A stretch of 32,370 bases of DNA from Streptomyces sp. CBMA291 (GCF_014596525.1 NZ_MSJP01000088.1:1-32370); one strand, 5' to 3'; positions 15,145 through 23,607 are shown, numbered from the stretch's first letter. A program made the numbers and translations. Notes: generated by a model not told the origin, from the sequence alone.

Positions 15145-16653
15145 CTACCGCAGGTGAGAGGTGTCGTTGAGCAGGCGTACGGAGGCGTTGCCGTCCCCGT
15201 AGTAGGCCACGGCGGAGATCGAGGCGGCCGACAGCTCCATGCGGAACAGCGACTCCGGCGGGGCCCCGAGCGCCAGTCTGACCAGGGTCTTGATCGGGGT
15301 CACATGGGTGACGAGCAGGACCGTGCGGCCCGCGTGGGTGGCGGTCAGCCGGTCCCGGGTCGCGGCCACCCGGCGCGCGACGGTCGCGAAGCTCTCGCCC
15401 CCGCCGGTCGGCGCGGCCTTCGGGGAGGCCAGCCAGGCGTCCAGGTCCTCCGGGTACCGCTCGCGCACCTCGCCGAAGGTCAGTCCCTCCCACGCACCGA
15501 AGTCGGTCTCCCGCAGCCCCTGCTCGACCCGGACGTCGAGTCCGAGGCGGGCGGCGACGGCGGCGGCGGTCTGGCGGCAGCGGGTGAGCGGCGAGCTGAT
15601 GATCTCCTGCACGGTGCCGCGCGCGGCGAGCGCCTGCGCGACGGCCTCGGCCTGCCGGAGCCCGGCCGCCGAAAGCTCCGGATCGGTACCGCCGCTCCCC
15701 GAGAACCGCTTCTCGGGCGTCAGCGCGGTCTCCCCGTGCCGCAGCAGTACGAAGGTGGCGGGCGCCCCCATGTCGGGGCCGCCGGACCAGCCTTGCCGGG
15801 GGGCGGGGGTCGTGACCTGGGCGGACACCGTTTCCTGTGTCTGGATCGCCGCCGGGGCGGGGGTGGCCGCCGGGGCCGAGGTCGCCGCCAGCGCCTCCGC
15901 CTCGAAGTCGCCCGAGTCCGTGAGCACCGCTTCGGCGGCGAACAGGCCGCCGTCCGCCGTCCGGTCGGGACCGGTCACCGGCCAGGCACCCGCGCCGGGG
16001 CCGGGGCCGGGGCCGGTGCCGACACCCGTACCCGTACTCGTAGCAAAGGCAGGGCTCGTACCCACGCCAAACGTGGCATCCGTGCCCCCGCCCCGTACGG
16101 AAGCGCCGCCTCGTGGCGGACCGGCCGTCAGGGCCGCTCGGGCCTTCGCCGCGCCTGCCGCCTGGTCGCCGGGCGGGCCCGACGGGGGCGGTGCGGCGGT
16201 GTTGCGGGCCGCCTGGGCGTCGCTGGAGGACGGGCTCCACTGTTCGCCGCGCTTGCCCGCGTCCATCGCCTCGTTCGCGAGGCGGTCCGCGTGCTTGTTG
16301 CGCTCGCGGGGGATCCACTCGTAGCGGACCCGGGCCGCCGGGAAGACCCGGGCCGCCTCGGCGGCGAGCGGCTTCATGTCCGGGTGCTTGATCTTCCAGC
16401 GGCCGGACATCTGCTCGACGACCAGCTTGGAGTCCATCCGGACGTGCACCTCGGCGTCCGGGAACAGTGCCCTGGCCGCCTTCAGGCCCGCGATCAGGCC
16501 CTTGTACTCGGCGACGTTGTTCGTCGCCACGCCGATGTACTCGGCCGCCTCCGCGAGCGTCTCGCCCGTGGCCGGGTCGAGGACGACGGCGCCGTAACCG
16601 GCGGGCCCGGGGTTGCCCCGCGAGCCGCCGTCCGCCTCGACCACGACACGCAT
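15145..16653 (-). CDS. Bifunctional RNase H / acid phosphatase
   Basis: A 502-residue two-domain protein. Residues 1-130 are a type I RNase H that cuts RNA in RNA-DNA hybrids, with catalytic acids D8, E49, D74 and D123 visible. Residues 300-500 are a histidine phosphatase of the CobC type, with catalytic 'LRHGETA' (H306) and 'THVTPIK' near the C-terminus. The fusion matches the known actinobacterial family (S. coelicolor SCO2299, M. tuberculosis Rv2228c). The linker (about 135-295) is Ala/Pro/Gly/Thr-rich and about 165 residues long. The ATG overlaps the zinc ribbon gene's stop by one base (TAATG), indicating translational coupling. Confidence 0.95.
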   Translation of the reverse strand: MRVVVEADGGSRGNPGPAGYGAVVLDPATGETLAEAAEYIGVATNNVAEYKGLIAGLKAARALFPDAEVHVRMDSKLVVEQMSGRWKIKHPDMKPLAAEAARVFPAARVRYEWIPRERNKHADRLANEAMDAGKRGEQWSPSSSDAQAARNTAAPPPSGPPGDQAAGAAKARAALTAGPPRGGASVRGGGTDATFGVGTSPAFATSTGTGVGTGPGPGPGAGAWPVTGPDRTADGGLFAAEAVLTDSGDFEAEALAATSAPAATPAPAAIQTQETVSAQVTTPAPRQGWSGGPDMGAPATFVLLRHGETALTPEKRFSGSGGTDPELSAAGLRQAEAVAQALAARGTVQEIISSPLTRCRQTAAAVAARLGLDVRVEQGLRETDFGAWEGLTFGEVRERYPEDLDAWLASPKAAPTGGGESFATVARRVAATRDRLTATHAGRTVLLVTHVTPIKTLVRLALGAPPESLFRMELSAASISAVAYYGDGNASVRLLNDTSHLR

Positions 16654-17396
16654 TACAGGCCGGACTCCGAGGTGCGGACGAGGATGCGGCGGCAGTTCTC
16701 GCAGCGGAGGACCGTGTCCTTGGCGGCGGCGCGGACCTCGTTCACCTCGGTGATGTTCAGCTCGATGTGGCAGCCCTCGCACTTGCGCTGGTAGAGCCGG
16801 GCCGCGCCGACGCCGCCCTGCTGCTCGCGCAGCTTCTCGTACAGCTTGAGGAGGTCGGCCGGGACGGCCTCCGCGACGACGGCGCGCTCCTTGGTGACGG
16901 TGGCGACCTCGGCGTCGAGGTCGGTCTGGGCGGTGTCGCGGCGGGCGGTGGCGTCGTCCACCTTGGCCTGGACGGCGGAGACCCGGTCGGTCAGCTCGGC
17001 GAGGCGCTCCTGCGTGGACTCGCGGCGCTCCATGACCTCCAGGACGATCTCCTCCAGGTCGCCCTGGCGCTTGGCGAGGGAGACGATCTCGCGCTGGAGG
17101 TTCTCCAGGTCCTTCGGGGAGGAGACGGCGCCGGAGTCCAGGCGCTGCTGGTCGCGGGCGGCGCGCTGGCGGACCTGGTCGACGTCCTGTTCGGCCTTGG
17201 TCTGCTCACGGCCGCAGTCGCTCTCCTCGGTCTGCGCGGCGACGAGCAGGTCGCGCAGCTGGGTGAGGTCCTTGTTCAGCGACTCGATCTCGGCGTGCTC
17301 GGGCAGCGAGCGGCGCTTGTGGGCGAGCTGCTGGAGGCGTACGTCCAGGCCCTGGACGTCGAGAAGGCGGATCTGGTCGGCGGGCGCGGCGTTCAG
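16653..17396 (-). CDS. C4-type zinc ribbon, coiled-coil protein
   Basis: A 247-residue protein. Residues 10-180 are strongly coiled-coil, with 'VSLAKRQGDLEEIVLEVMERRE' as a typical segment. A C-terminal zinc ribbon has the pairs CEGC and CENC ('KCEGCHIELNITEV', 'LRCENCRRIL'). This matches the actinobacterial zf-RING_7/C4 family of unknown role that sits beside RNase H/CobC. The start is placed at CTG 17396, overlapping the NIF3 stop as CTGA, because no ATG, GTG or TTG lies near the conserved NAAPADQIRLLDVQ start. GGAG lies 7 bases upstream of it. Confidence 0.88.
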   Translation of the reverse strand: MNAAPADQIRLLDVQGLDVRLQQLAHKRRSLPEHAEIESLNKDLTQLRDLLVAAQTEESDCGREQTKAEQDVDQVRQRAARDQQRLDSGAVSSPKDLENLQREIVSLAKRQGDLEEIVLEVMERRESTQERLAELTDRVSAVQAKVDDATARRDTAQTDLDAEVATVTKERAVVAEAVPADLLKLYEKLREQQGGVGAARLYQRKCEGCHIELNITEVNEVRAAAKDTVLRCENCRRILVRTSESGL

Positions 17397-18211
17397 TTGG
17401 GGGCTCCAGGAGAGGTGTGGTGGGAGGACCAGGGGTCGGTGACCGTCTTCGAGACGTGGACGCGCAGGTCCCAGCCGTGACGGTCGGAGATCGCGTCGAG
17501 CTGGGCGGCGGCCTGCTCGCACCAGGGCCACTCGGTGGCCCAGTGCGCGGCGTCGACCAGGCCCAGCGGAGAGTGCTGGGTGGCTTCGGAGACGGGGTGG
17601 TGGCGCAGGTCGGCGGTGAGGAAGGCGTCCACGCCCGCGGCCCGTACGGCGTCGAAGAGGCTGTCGCCCGAGCCGCCGCTGACGGCGACCCGGCGCACGG
17701 TCATGGCGGGGTCGCCCGCGACCCGGATGCCCTGCGCGGTGGCGGGCAGCCGCTTGGCGGCGCGGGCGGCGAACTCGGCGAGGGTCTCGGGGTGGTCGAG
17801 CTCGCAGATCCGGCCGAGGTTGTTCTCCGGCACGAGGGGGCCGGTGACCCGGAGGTCGAGGGCGCCCGCGAGGGCGTCGGAGACGCCGGGGTCCGCGGTG
17901 TCGGCGTTGGTGTGGGCGACGTGCAGGGCGATGTCGTGCTTGATCAGGGTGTGCACGACCCGGCCCTTGAAGTGGTCGGCCGCGACCGTGGTCGTCCCGC
18001 GCAGATAGAGCGGGTGGTGGGTGACGACGAGGTCGGCGCCGAGGGCGATGGCCTCGTCGGCGATCTCCTGGACGGGGTCGACGGCGAAGAGGACACGGCC
18101 GATCCGGGCGTCGGGTTCACCGCAGACGGTCCCGACGGCGTCCCACGACTCGGCCCGCTCGGGGGGCCAGAGGGCGTCGAGCGCGGCGATGACTTCAGAC
18201 AGACGGGGCAC
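17393..18211 (-). CDS. NIF3-like dinuclear metal centre protein
   Basis: A 272-residue protein from GTG 18211. It shows the metal-binding elements of the NIF3/DUF34 family: 'WDAVG', 'DLVVTHHPLYL' near residue 65, 'HVAHTNADTA' near 97, and the C-terminal 'FLTADLRHHPVSEA' and 'LVDAAHWATEW'. Members form hexameric rings with two metals per subunit; the substrate is not established (GTP cyclohydrolase-like activity has been suggested). It is the first gene of the operon with the zinc ribbon and RNase H/phosphatase genes, and overlaps the next start by four bases. Confidence 0.95.
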   Translation of the reverse strand: MPRLSEVIAALDALWPPERAESWDAVGTVCGEPDARIGRVLFAVDPVQEIADEAIALGADLVVTHHPLYLRGTTTVAADHFKGRVVHTLIKHDIALHVAHTNADTADPGVSDALAGALDLRVTGPLVPENNLGRICELDHPETLAEFAARAAKRLPATAQGIRVAGDPAMTVRRVAVSGGSGDSLFDAVRAAGVDAFLTADLRHHPVSEATQHSPLGLVDAAHWATEWPWCEQAAAQLDAISDRHGWDLRVHVSKTVTDPWSSHHTSPGAPN

Positions 18212-18495
18212 GAGGAAAGGCTACCTGCCCTCGATGCCCCGCCGTCCGGGCGTACCCTGCGCGCCGCCCTTCCGGGGGGTGCGGGCGGCGTCCCGGCGTA
18301 CCCGGCTCGCCGCCCCTCCGGAAGGTACGGGCGTGCCCCCGCGCCTGCTTCTCCACGGGGTCCACGCGCGCCCGCGCGTACCGCCTGCGTGCGGGACGGT
18401 ACGGGCGAGGCGGGCGGGGCGGTGCGGGCGAGGCAGTGCGGGCGGCCTCCACGCGAGGCCGACGCGGGCCGCCTCTTCGCAAGGCCCGCGCGGGG
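18212..18495. repeat. GC-rich low-complexity intergenic sequence
   Basis: This 284-bp gap precedes the NIF3 operon and follows the siderophore-binding gene on the minus strand. It consists of loosely repeated G/C-rich segments such as CGGGCGTACC and GCGGGCG. No gene or clear promoter is recognised. Confidence 0.35.
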
Positions 18496-19533
18496 TTACT
18501 TCTTCACGAGGTCCGCGCGCAGGTCGTCGAGGACGCTGTTCGCGGCGGTGACGCCGAGGCCGAGGTACCAGGTCTCGTCCGGTACGTCCTTGGCCTGGCC
18601 CGCCTTGACGGCCTTGAGGTTCTTCCAGAGCGGATTGGCCTGGGCGGTGTCCTTCTTGGTGGCCTTGGCCTCGCCGTACACGCCGGTGAAGATCCAGTCG
18701 GCGTCGGCCTCGTCGATCTTCTCGGGACTGATCTCGGCCGCCAGCTCGTCGATCTGCTGGTTCTTCGGCCGGGGCAGGCCGGTGTCCTCCAGGATGGTGC
18801 CGATGAAGGAGGCCTTGGCGTAGAGGCGGATCTTGCCGGGGAGGTAGCGGACCATGGAGATGGTCGGCTTGTTCGGGCCGATGTCCGTGCCGAGCTGCCG
18901 GGCCTTGGTCTCGTAGGCGGCGAGCTTGGTCTTCGCCTCGGCGGTCTTGTCGAGCGCGGCGGCGTTGAGCAGGTAGTTCTCCTTCCAGGTGAAGCCCGGA
19001 CGGATGGAGAACACGGTCGGCGCGATCTTCGACAGTTCGTCGTACTTGTCGGCGGCGCGCAGCTGGCTGCCGAGGATCAGATCGGGCTGGAGGTTGGCGA
19101 TGGCCTCCAGGTTCAGGTTGTTGATGGTGCCGACGGACTTCGGGGCGCCCGCGTCCTTGGCGAGGTAGCCGGGGATGCCCTCGTCGCCTTCGGAGGGGGC
19201 GTAGCCGACGGGCTGGACGCCGAGGGAGACGACGTTGTCGAGTTCGCCGACGTCGAGGACGACGACCCGCTTGGGCGCGGCCTTGATCTCGGTCTTGCCG
19301 AGGGCGTGGGTGAGGGTGCGCGGGAACTGTCCGGCAGGGGCGTCGGTGCCCAGGGCGGCGGTCTTCGCGGCGGCGTCGCCGAAGTCCTTGCCTCCGGTGG
19401 CGACGTCCTTCTTCTTCGCCGTGTCGGGCTTCTCGGCGGCGCCGTCGCCCCCGTCGCCTCCTCCGCAGGCCGCGAGGGAGAGCGCGGCTGCGAGGGCGAC
19501 GACGGTGGCGGTGCCTCGGCGGCGGAGGGACAT
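18496..19533 (-). CDS. Iron-siderophore ABC transporter substrate-binding lipoprotein
   Basis: A 345-residue exported lipoprotein starting at ATG 19533, AGGAG 7 bases upstream. Its lipobox LSLAAC places the lipidated Cys at residue 23. The mature part is a class III periplasmic-binding fold: 'RVVVLDVGELDNVVSLGVQPVGYA', 'LNLEAIANLQPDLILG', 'KIAPTVF' and a C-terminal 'WYLGLGVTAANSVLDDL', as in the FecB/FepB-like ferric siderophore binders. No permease or ATPase lies next to it, so it is an orphan receptor that must share a transporter. An iron box upstream predicts repression by DmdR/IdeR when iron is plentiful. Confidence 0.93.
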   Translation of the reverse strand: MSLRRRGTATVVALAAALSLAACGGGDGGDGAAEKPDTAKKKDVATGGKDFGDAAAKTAALGTDAPAGQFPRTLTHALGKTEIKAAPKRVVVLDVGELDNVVSLGVQPVGYAPSEGDEGIPGYLAKDAGAPKSVGTINNLNLEAIANLQPDLILGSQLRAADKYDELSKIAPTVFSIRPGFTWKENYLLNAAALDKTAEAKTKLAAYETKARQLGTDIGPNKPTISMVRYLPGKIRLYAKASFIGTILEDTGLPRPKNQQIDELAAEISPEKIDEADADWIFTGVYGEAKATKKDTAQANPLWKNLKAVKAGQAKDVPDETWYLGLGVTAANSVLDDLRADLVKK

Positions 19534-19644
19534 GAGGGGGCTCCTGTACGGGTCCTGGCGGAAGGGGACGCGACCGGGCGGCAGTCGGCGGGCCCGCCGA
19601 CCGGTGGATCAGGGGTCGGCCAAGGACGGAACCGCAGACTCCGC

Positions 19645-19663
19645 TTAGGTTCGCCTTACCTTA
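19645..19663. promoter_or_regulatory. Iron box (DmdR/IdeR-type operator)
   Basis: TTAGGTTCGCCTTACCTTA matches the actinobacterial iron box TTAGGTTAGGCTAACCTAA at 15 of 19 positions. It lies 112 bases upstream of the siderophore-binding protein start and 143 bases upstream of the divergent gene start. On the minus strand, TTGTGC (19688-19683) and TAGTAA or TAAGGT further on could be a promoter overlapping the box. Confidence 0.8.
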
Positions 19664-19754
19664 CTAGCCCTCGGGTACTCCAGCACAAGTGCCCCTTTCT
19701 GCCCGGTTGAACCGCCGTACGTCCACCCGTATGTGTGAAGTCCACCCTCACGTG

Positions 19755-19784
19755 TTGTTCGGCTGGAAGTGCGAAAACTAGCTT
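19755..19784 (+). promoter_or_regulatory. Promoter of the 408-residue protein gene
   Basis: TTGTTC (19755-19760) and TAGCTT (19779-19784) are separated by 18 bases, fitting a housekeeping-type promoter about 23 bases before the 19807 start codon. The iron box lies about 92 bases upstream of the -35, so regulation of this side by iron is uncertain. Confidence 0.5.
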
Positions 19785-19806
19785 CGTCGCCGGAGGTGAC
19801 GAGTCG

Positions 19807-21033
19807 ATGACAGCGGGTGCCATCGAGACCACGGCCGAGAGCGGCCATCGCCACGGGGCCCGAGCCCCGGGCGCGGGCCGGGCTGGCGGGGCGGGCGGAG
19901 CAGGCGGAGCAGGCGGGTTCACGATCACGGCGAACGGCGCGTACGCGGCGCGGCTCGCGGGCGACGGCGAGGCCCTGTACGCGGAGCGGTGGACGCTCGA
20001 CGGGCCGGAGCCGTACGCCGTGCCGCTGCCCCTGACGCAGCCGGAGGAGCCCGGCACCCCGCTGGTGCCGCTCGCCGACGGACGGGTCCTGGTGGCCCGT
20101 CGGGTGGACGGGCGGCGGAACGCGTTCTCGCTGCTCTATCCGACCGGCCCCACCACCGGTGAGCTGCGGCTCGGCTCGGTCGACACGCCCGGCTCCGAGC
20201 GGCTCGTCCTGCTGCCGCCCTCGACCGACGGCAGCCGCGCGTACGCCATGTGCGTCGGCCCGGTGACGACGACGCTGTGGCAGGTCGCGGGCGGCACCCG
20301 GGGTCCCGAACGGGTGGCGGAGATCCGGGGCCACTGCTCGGGCGGGGTCTGGCTCGACCGCTCGGGGCGGATACTGGCGCTCGACCGGCGGCTCGACGAC
20401 GGCCCGGTGAAAGCGGTCACGGTCGATCTGGGACGCGATGGCGAGGTCACGCCACTGCTCCAGATCGCCGAGGAGAGCGACGACCGGCTCCTCCTCGCGG
20501 ACCCGGACAGCGGGCTGCTCCTGCTCGGCTCCGACGCGCCGTCGCCGGGCCGCGAACGCCTGGGCTGGGGAGTGCTCGGCAGCCTGCTTCCGGTGCGCTT
20601 CCCCGACTGCCTGCGGCTCGACGACGCGACAGTGACGCCGTTCGCCGTGCAGCCGGGGCAGGTCCTGATGCCGGAGAGCTGCGCGGTGGCGCTGCGGATC
20701 GACGCGGGCGGCGGAAGCTGGGTGGGCACCTGGCGGCCCGACTCCCGCCATCTCGGCCAGCTGGCCGCGCCCTCGGGCTGGCTGGCGGGCGCGGGGCTCT
20801 GGACGGCGGGACGCGTGCTGCGACTGCCGTACGCCACGCCCGGGGCGCCCTGCGGATTGGCGGACCTGGAGGCGCCCCCGGAGACGGCGCCCGAGACGGA
20901 CCCGCCGCCCGCCGGCACCCCGGCGGCCAGGGCCGAGGCCGGACCGGACGGGTTGGTTCCCGGCCAGCGGGAGGCCTACCGGCCGGTACCGCTCCAGCAA
21001 GCACCGCTCACGGACGGCAGGCCCGCTGGCTAG
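19807..21033 (+). CDS. Uncharacterised protein, possible beta-propeller
   Basis: A 408-residue protein from ATG 19807, GGAGGTGA 8 bases upstream. No signal peptide or membrane segment is seen. After a Gly/Ala-rich N-terminus (about 20-38) come repeated strand-rich units of similar layout, such as 'LVPLADGRVLVARRV', 'LVLLPPSTDGSRAYAM', 'GGVWLDRSGRILALDR' and 'DDRLLLADPDSGLLLLGS', suggesting a beta-propeller. The C-terminal 60 residues are Pro/Ala/Glu-rich. I do not recognise a named family. It is divergent from the iron-regulated siderophore binder. Confidence 0.85.
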   Translation: MTAGAIETTAESGHRHGARAPGAGRAGGAGGAGGAGGFTITANGAYAARLAGDGEALYAERWTLDGPEPYAVPLPLTQPEEPGTPLVPLADGRVLVARRVDGRRNAFSLLYPTGPTTGELRLGSVDTPGSERLVLLPPSTDGSRAYAMCVGPVTTTLWQVAGGTRGPERVAEIRGHCSGGVWLDRSGRILALDRRLDDGPVKAVTVDLGRDGEVTPLLQIAEESDDRLLLADPDSGLLLLGSDAPSPGRERLGWGVLGSLLPVRFPDCLRLDDATVTPFAVQPGQVLMPESCAVALRIDAGGGSWVGTWRPDSRHLGQLAAPSGWLAGAGLWTAGRVLRLPYATPGAPCGLADLEAPPETAPETDPPPAGTPAARAEAGPDGLVPGQREAYRPVPLQQAPLTDGRPAG

Positions 21034-21036
21034 AAT
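21031..21036 (+). promoter_or_regulatory. Candidate -10 box for the 44-residue protein gene
   Basis: TAGAAT overlaps the TAG stop codon of the preceding gene and lies 45 bases before ATG 21082. The -35 region 17 bases upstream (TCACGG) is weak. A separate promoter is plausible because the -10 box is strong. Confidence 0.45.
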
Positions 21037-21081
21037 CTCGGGCTGCACAGCACGACCGATGTCAACGGGGTGAGTTCGACC

Positions 21082-21216
21082 ATGTCGGAAAACAGCACGG
21101 ACGGGCAGGAGCCGAACGGCTCCGGCAAGCACCGGGGCGACGCCGCGCCCACGGAGGACTCCGCGTCCTCCCCGCACGGCCGTCACCGCCGCGAACCCGA
21201 GTCGCAGACCCGCTGA
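21082..21216 (+). CDS. Small hydrophilic protein, 44 residues
   Basis: MSENSTDGQEP... ending in HRREPESQTR; ATG 21082 with GGTGA 8 bases upstream. GTG 21070 in the same frame is possible. The protein is highly charged and polar, with a GSGKHRG motif and a HGRHRREP motif, and no hydrophobic core, so it is probably disordered. I do not recognise a family, but the ribosome binding site, its own -10 box and streptomycete-like composition support it as a real gene. Confidence 0.6.
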   Translation: MSENSTDGQEPNGSGKHRGDAAPTEDSASSPHGRHRREPESQTR

Positions 21217-21240
21217 GGCGATACGCGACGACGGGGGCCG

Positions 21241-21337
21241 GGCGAGCGGTACCGGGAGCCTGGCGAGCGGTACGGGGTCGCCCGGTGAGCGATTCGGGAG
21301 CCCGGTAAGCGGTACGGGTGCCCGGTAAGTGGTACGG
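21241..21337. repeat. 20-bp tandem repeat, about 4.75 copies
   Basis: Units of the form GGCGAGCGGTACGGG.GCC start at 21241, 21262, 21283, 21303 and 21323, with 20-21 bp periodicity and a few substitutions. This fills most of the 311-bp gap between the 44-residue gene and the convergent SDR gene. A hairpin follows directly; the rest of the gap to 21527 shows nothing further. Confidence 0.75.
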
Positions 21338-21340
21338 CGG

Positions 21341-21368
21341 AGGGCCCTGGGGGTGACCCCGGGGCCCT
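21341..21368. terminator. Hairpin terminator after the tandem repeat
   Basis: AGGGCCCTGGGG (21341-21352) and CCCCGGGGCCCT (21357-21368) pair over 12 bp with one G-U wobble and a 4-base loop. It lies between convergent genes and could stop transcription from either side. Confidence 0.6.
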
Positions 21369-21527
21369 TCGTCATGCCCGTACACCGGCCGTCCCGCCGG
21401 TTTCCGGTCCTCTTCCGATCTTTTCCAGCCCTTCCGGACGGCCCCTCCCGGAGCCTGCGGAGGTCTGCTTCAGTGCCTTCCCCAAGGCCCCGTTCCGGCC
21501 GCCCCGGTGAGGTCTCGGTCCCGCCTC

Positions 21528-22472
21528 TCAGCCCTTCTTCAGGCCGAGCACCTCCGTCGCCGCGAAGGTCTCGCCCGGGGGACGGGCCGCGTAGTGCGGG
21601 GTCAGCAGGGCGTCCAGTTCCCCGTAGGTGAACGCCTCCCCCGCCGTGTCGAATTTGGCCGATACGCGCGGCCGGTCGACGACCGCGACCATGCCGCCGT
21701 GCACGACGAGCACCTGTCCGTTGACCCCGGCGGCGGAAGGCGAGGCCAGATAGCCGACCAACGGGGCCACATGGTCCGGTGACAGCGGGTCCATCTCCCC
21801 CGCGTCCGGCTCGCCGAAACCGGCGAAGACGTCCTCGGTCATCCGGGTCCTCGCCCGGGGGCAGATCGCGTTGACGGTCACCCCGTACCGGGCGAGCGCC
21901 GAAGCCGACGAGGTGGTCAGGCCGACGATGCCGCCCTTGGCCGCCGCGTAGTTGGGCTGGCCCGCCGAACCGGCGAGAAAGGCCTCCGACGAGGTGTTGA
22001 CGATCCGGCCGTAGACGCCGCTCTCCCCCGCCTTGGCCCGGCCCCGCCAGTGCGCTGCGGCGAAGTGGGTGGTGTTGAAGTGGCCCTTGAGGTGGACGCG
22101 TACCACCGTGTCCCACTCGTCCTCGGTCATCGAGAAGACCATCCGGTCCCGCAGGATGCCCGCGTTGTTGACGAGGACGTCCAGGCGTCCGAACTCGGTG
22201 ACGGCCAGGTCGACCAGGGCCCGCGCGGTCTCGAAGTCGGCGATGTCGCCGAGGTGCGCGACCGCCCGGCCGCCCGCCCCCCGGATCTCCGCCGCGACCT
22301 CCTCGGCGGGCGCGGCGGAGGCGGCGCCCGAGCCGTCGCGGCCGGGCTGCCCGTAGTCGTTGACGACGACGGAGGCGCCGAGCCGGGCCAGTTCCAGGGC
22401 CTCGGCGCGGCCGAGCCCCCGGCCCGCGCCGGTGACGATCGCGGCGAGTCCCGCCAGCGGAAGCGCGCTCAT
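21528..22472 (-). CDS. SDR family dehydrogenase, Hsd4A-like 3-hydroxyacyl-CoA dehydrogenase
   Basis: A 314-residue short-chain dehydrogenase, longer than the usual 250 because of a C-terminal extension. The NAD-binding TGAGRGLG is at 14-21, NNAG at 102-105, the catalytic Ser at 161/162, and Y175-xxx-K179 (YAAAK). The loop 'NDYGQPGRDGSG' and 'SSEAFLAGSAGQPNYAAAKGG' resemble the dehydrogenase part of type 4 17-beta-hydroxysteroid dehydrogenase (MFE-2), whose bacterial form acts as a beta-hydroxyacyl-CoA dehydrogenase in steroid side-chain degradation. It is the last gene of the operon, 10 bases after the alcohol dehydrogenase. The acyl substrate is inferred. Confidence 0.93.
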   Translation of the reverse strand: MSALPLAGLAAIVTGAGRGLGRAEALELARLGASVVVNDYGQPGRDGSGAASAAPAEEVAAEIRGAGGRAVAHLGDIADFETARALVDLAVTEFGRLDVLVNNAGILRDRMVFSMTEDEWDTVVRVHLKGHFNTTHFAAAHWRGRAKAGESGVYGRIVNTSSEAFLAGSAGQPNYAAAKGGIVGLTTSSASALARYGVTVNAICPRARTRMTEDVFAGFGEPDAGEMDPLSPDHVAPLVGYLASPSAAGVNGQVLVVHGGMVAVVDRPRVSAKFDTAGEAFTYGELDALLTPHYAARPPGETFAATEVLGLKKG

Positions 22473-22482
22473 CCCGGCCCCC

Positions 22483-23559
22483 TCAGATCTCGACGCAGGT
22501 ACGGAGCGCGGCGCCGGTCCGCATCTGCTCCAGGGCCTCGTTGACGCCCGAGAGCGGGACGCGGTGGGTGATGAGCGACTCCAGGTCGATCCGGCCGGCC
22601 CGCCAGAGCGCGATGGTCCGCTCGTACGACCGGAGCACGTCCCCGCCGCCGTACATGGAGGGCAGGATGCGCTTCTCGTCGAAGAACAGCTCGAACATGC
22701 TGAGCTTCAGGTGGTCGTCGAGGGCTCCGGCGCCGACGACGCAGAGGGTGCCGCCGCGCCGGGTGGTCTCGTAGGCGGTGCGGGCGGTGGCGGACTTGCC
22801 GACGACCTCGAAGACGTAGTCGAAGCCCTCGCCGCCGGTGATCCGCTGCTTGGCGTCGGCGAGCGCCTCGGGGGCGACCGCCTCGCTCGCGCCGAAGCGG
22901 AGCGCGGCCTCGCGGCGGGACTCGACGGGGTCGACGGCGACGATCCGGGCCGCGCCCTGGAGCCTGGCGCCCTGGACGGCGGAGATGCCGACGCCGCCGC
23001 AGCCGATCACGGCGACCGAGGAACCGGCCTCCACCTTGGCGGTGTTGAGGGCGGCGCCGAGACCGGTGGTGACGCCGCAGCCGATGAGGGCGGCGATGTC
23101 GAAGGGCACGTCGTCGGGGATGGGGACCGCGCAGCCCGCGTCGACGACGACCTCCTCGGCGAAGGTGCCGGTCCCGGCGAAGCCGAAGACGTCGCCGCCG
23201 GGGCGCCGGAAGTTGGGGGTGCCCGCGTTCATGAACCCGGCCAGGCACAGCTGGCTCTGGCCCCGCTTGCAGGAGGGACAGGCGCCGCAGGCGGGCAGCC
23301 AGCAGACGAGGACCCGGTCGCCGGGGGCGAGTCCGGTGACGCCGTCGCCGACCTCCAGGATCTCGCCCGCGCCCTCGTGGCCGGGGACGAAGGGGGCGGG
23401 CTGCGGGAGGACCCCGCTCATGGCGGAGACGTCGGAGTGGCACAGTCCGGTGGCCCGGACCCGGATCCGGACCTTGCCGGGGCCGAAGCCCACCGCCTCG
23501 ACGTCGTCGAGGACTTCCAGTTTGTCCTGGCCGATCTCGTGCAGTACGGCTGCGCGCAT
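22483..23559 (-). CDS. Zinc-dependent alcohol dehydrogenase (MDR family)
   Basis: A 358-residue medium-chain dehydrogenase. Catalytic zinc ligands are C40 (TGLCHSD) and H61-E62 (PGHEGAGEI); structural zinc ligands are C91, C94, C97 and C105. The cofactor fold has 'VAVIGCGGVGISAVQGA', and the D of 'IVAVDPVESRR' suggests NAD preference. It resembles the actinobacterial AdhD/Rxyl-type enzymes. It lies between MaoC (48 bases) and SDR (10 bases), so an alcohol or aldehyde step linked to acyl-CoA degradation is likely, but the substrate is unknown. Confidence 0.95.
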   Translation of the reverse strand: MRAAVLHEIGQDKLEVLDDVEAVGFGPGKVRIRVRATGLCHSDVSAMSGVLPQPAPFVPGHEGAGEILEVGDGVTGLAPGDRVLVCWLPACGACPSCKRGQSQLCLAGFMNAGTPNFRRPGGDVFGFAGTGTFAEEVVVDAGCAVPIPDDVPFDIAALIGCGVTTGLGAALNTAKVEAGSSVAVIGCGGVGISAVQGARLQGAARIVAVDPVESRREAALRFGASEAVAPEALADAKQRITGGEGFDYVFEVVGKSATARTAYETTRRGGTLCVVGAGALDDHLKLSMFELFFDEKRILPSMYGGGDVLRSYERTIALWRAGRIDLESLITHRVPLSGVNEALEQMRTGAALRTCVEI

Positions 23560-23607
23560 GGCGCGGCTCCCCTCGGTCGAGGTGGTGGGCGGGCGGGGCT
23601 GCGCGGG

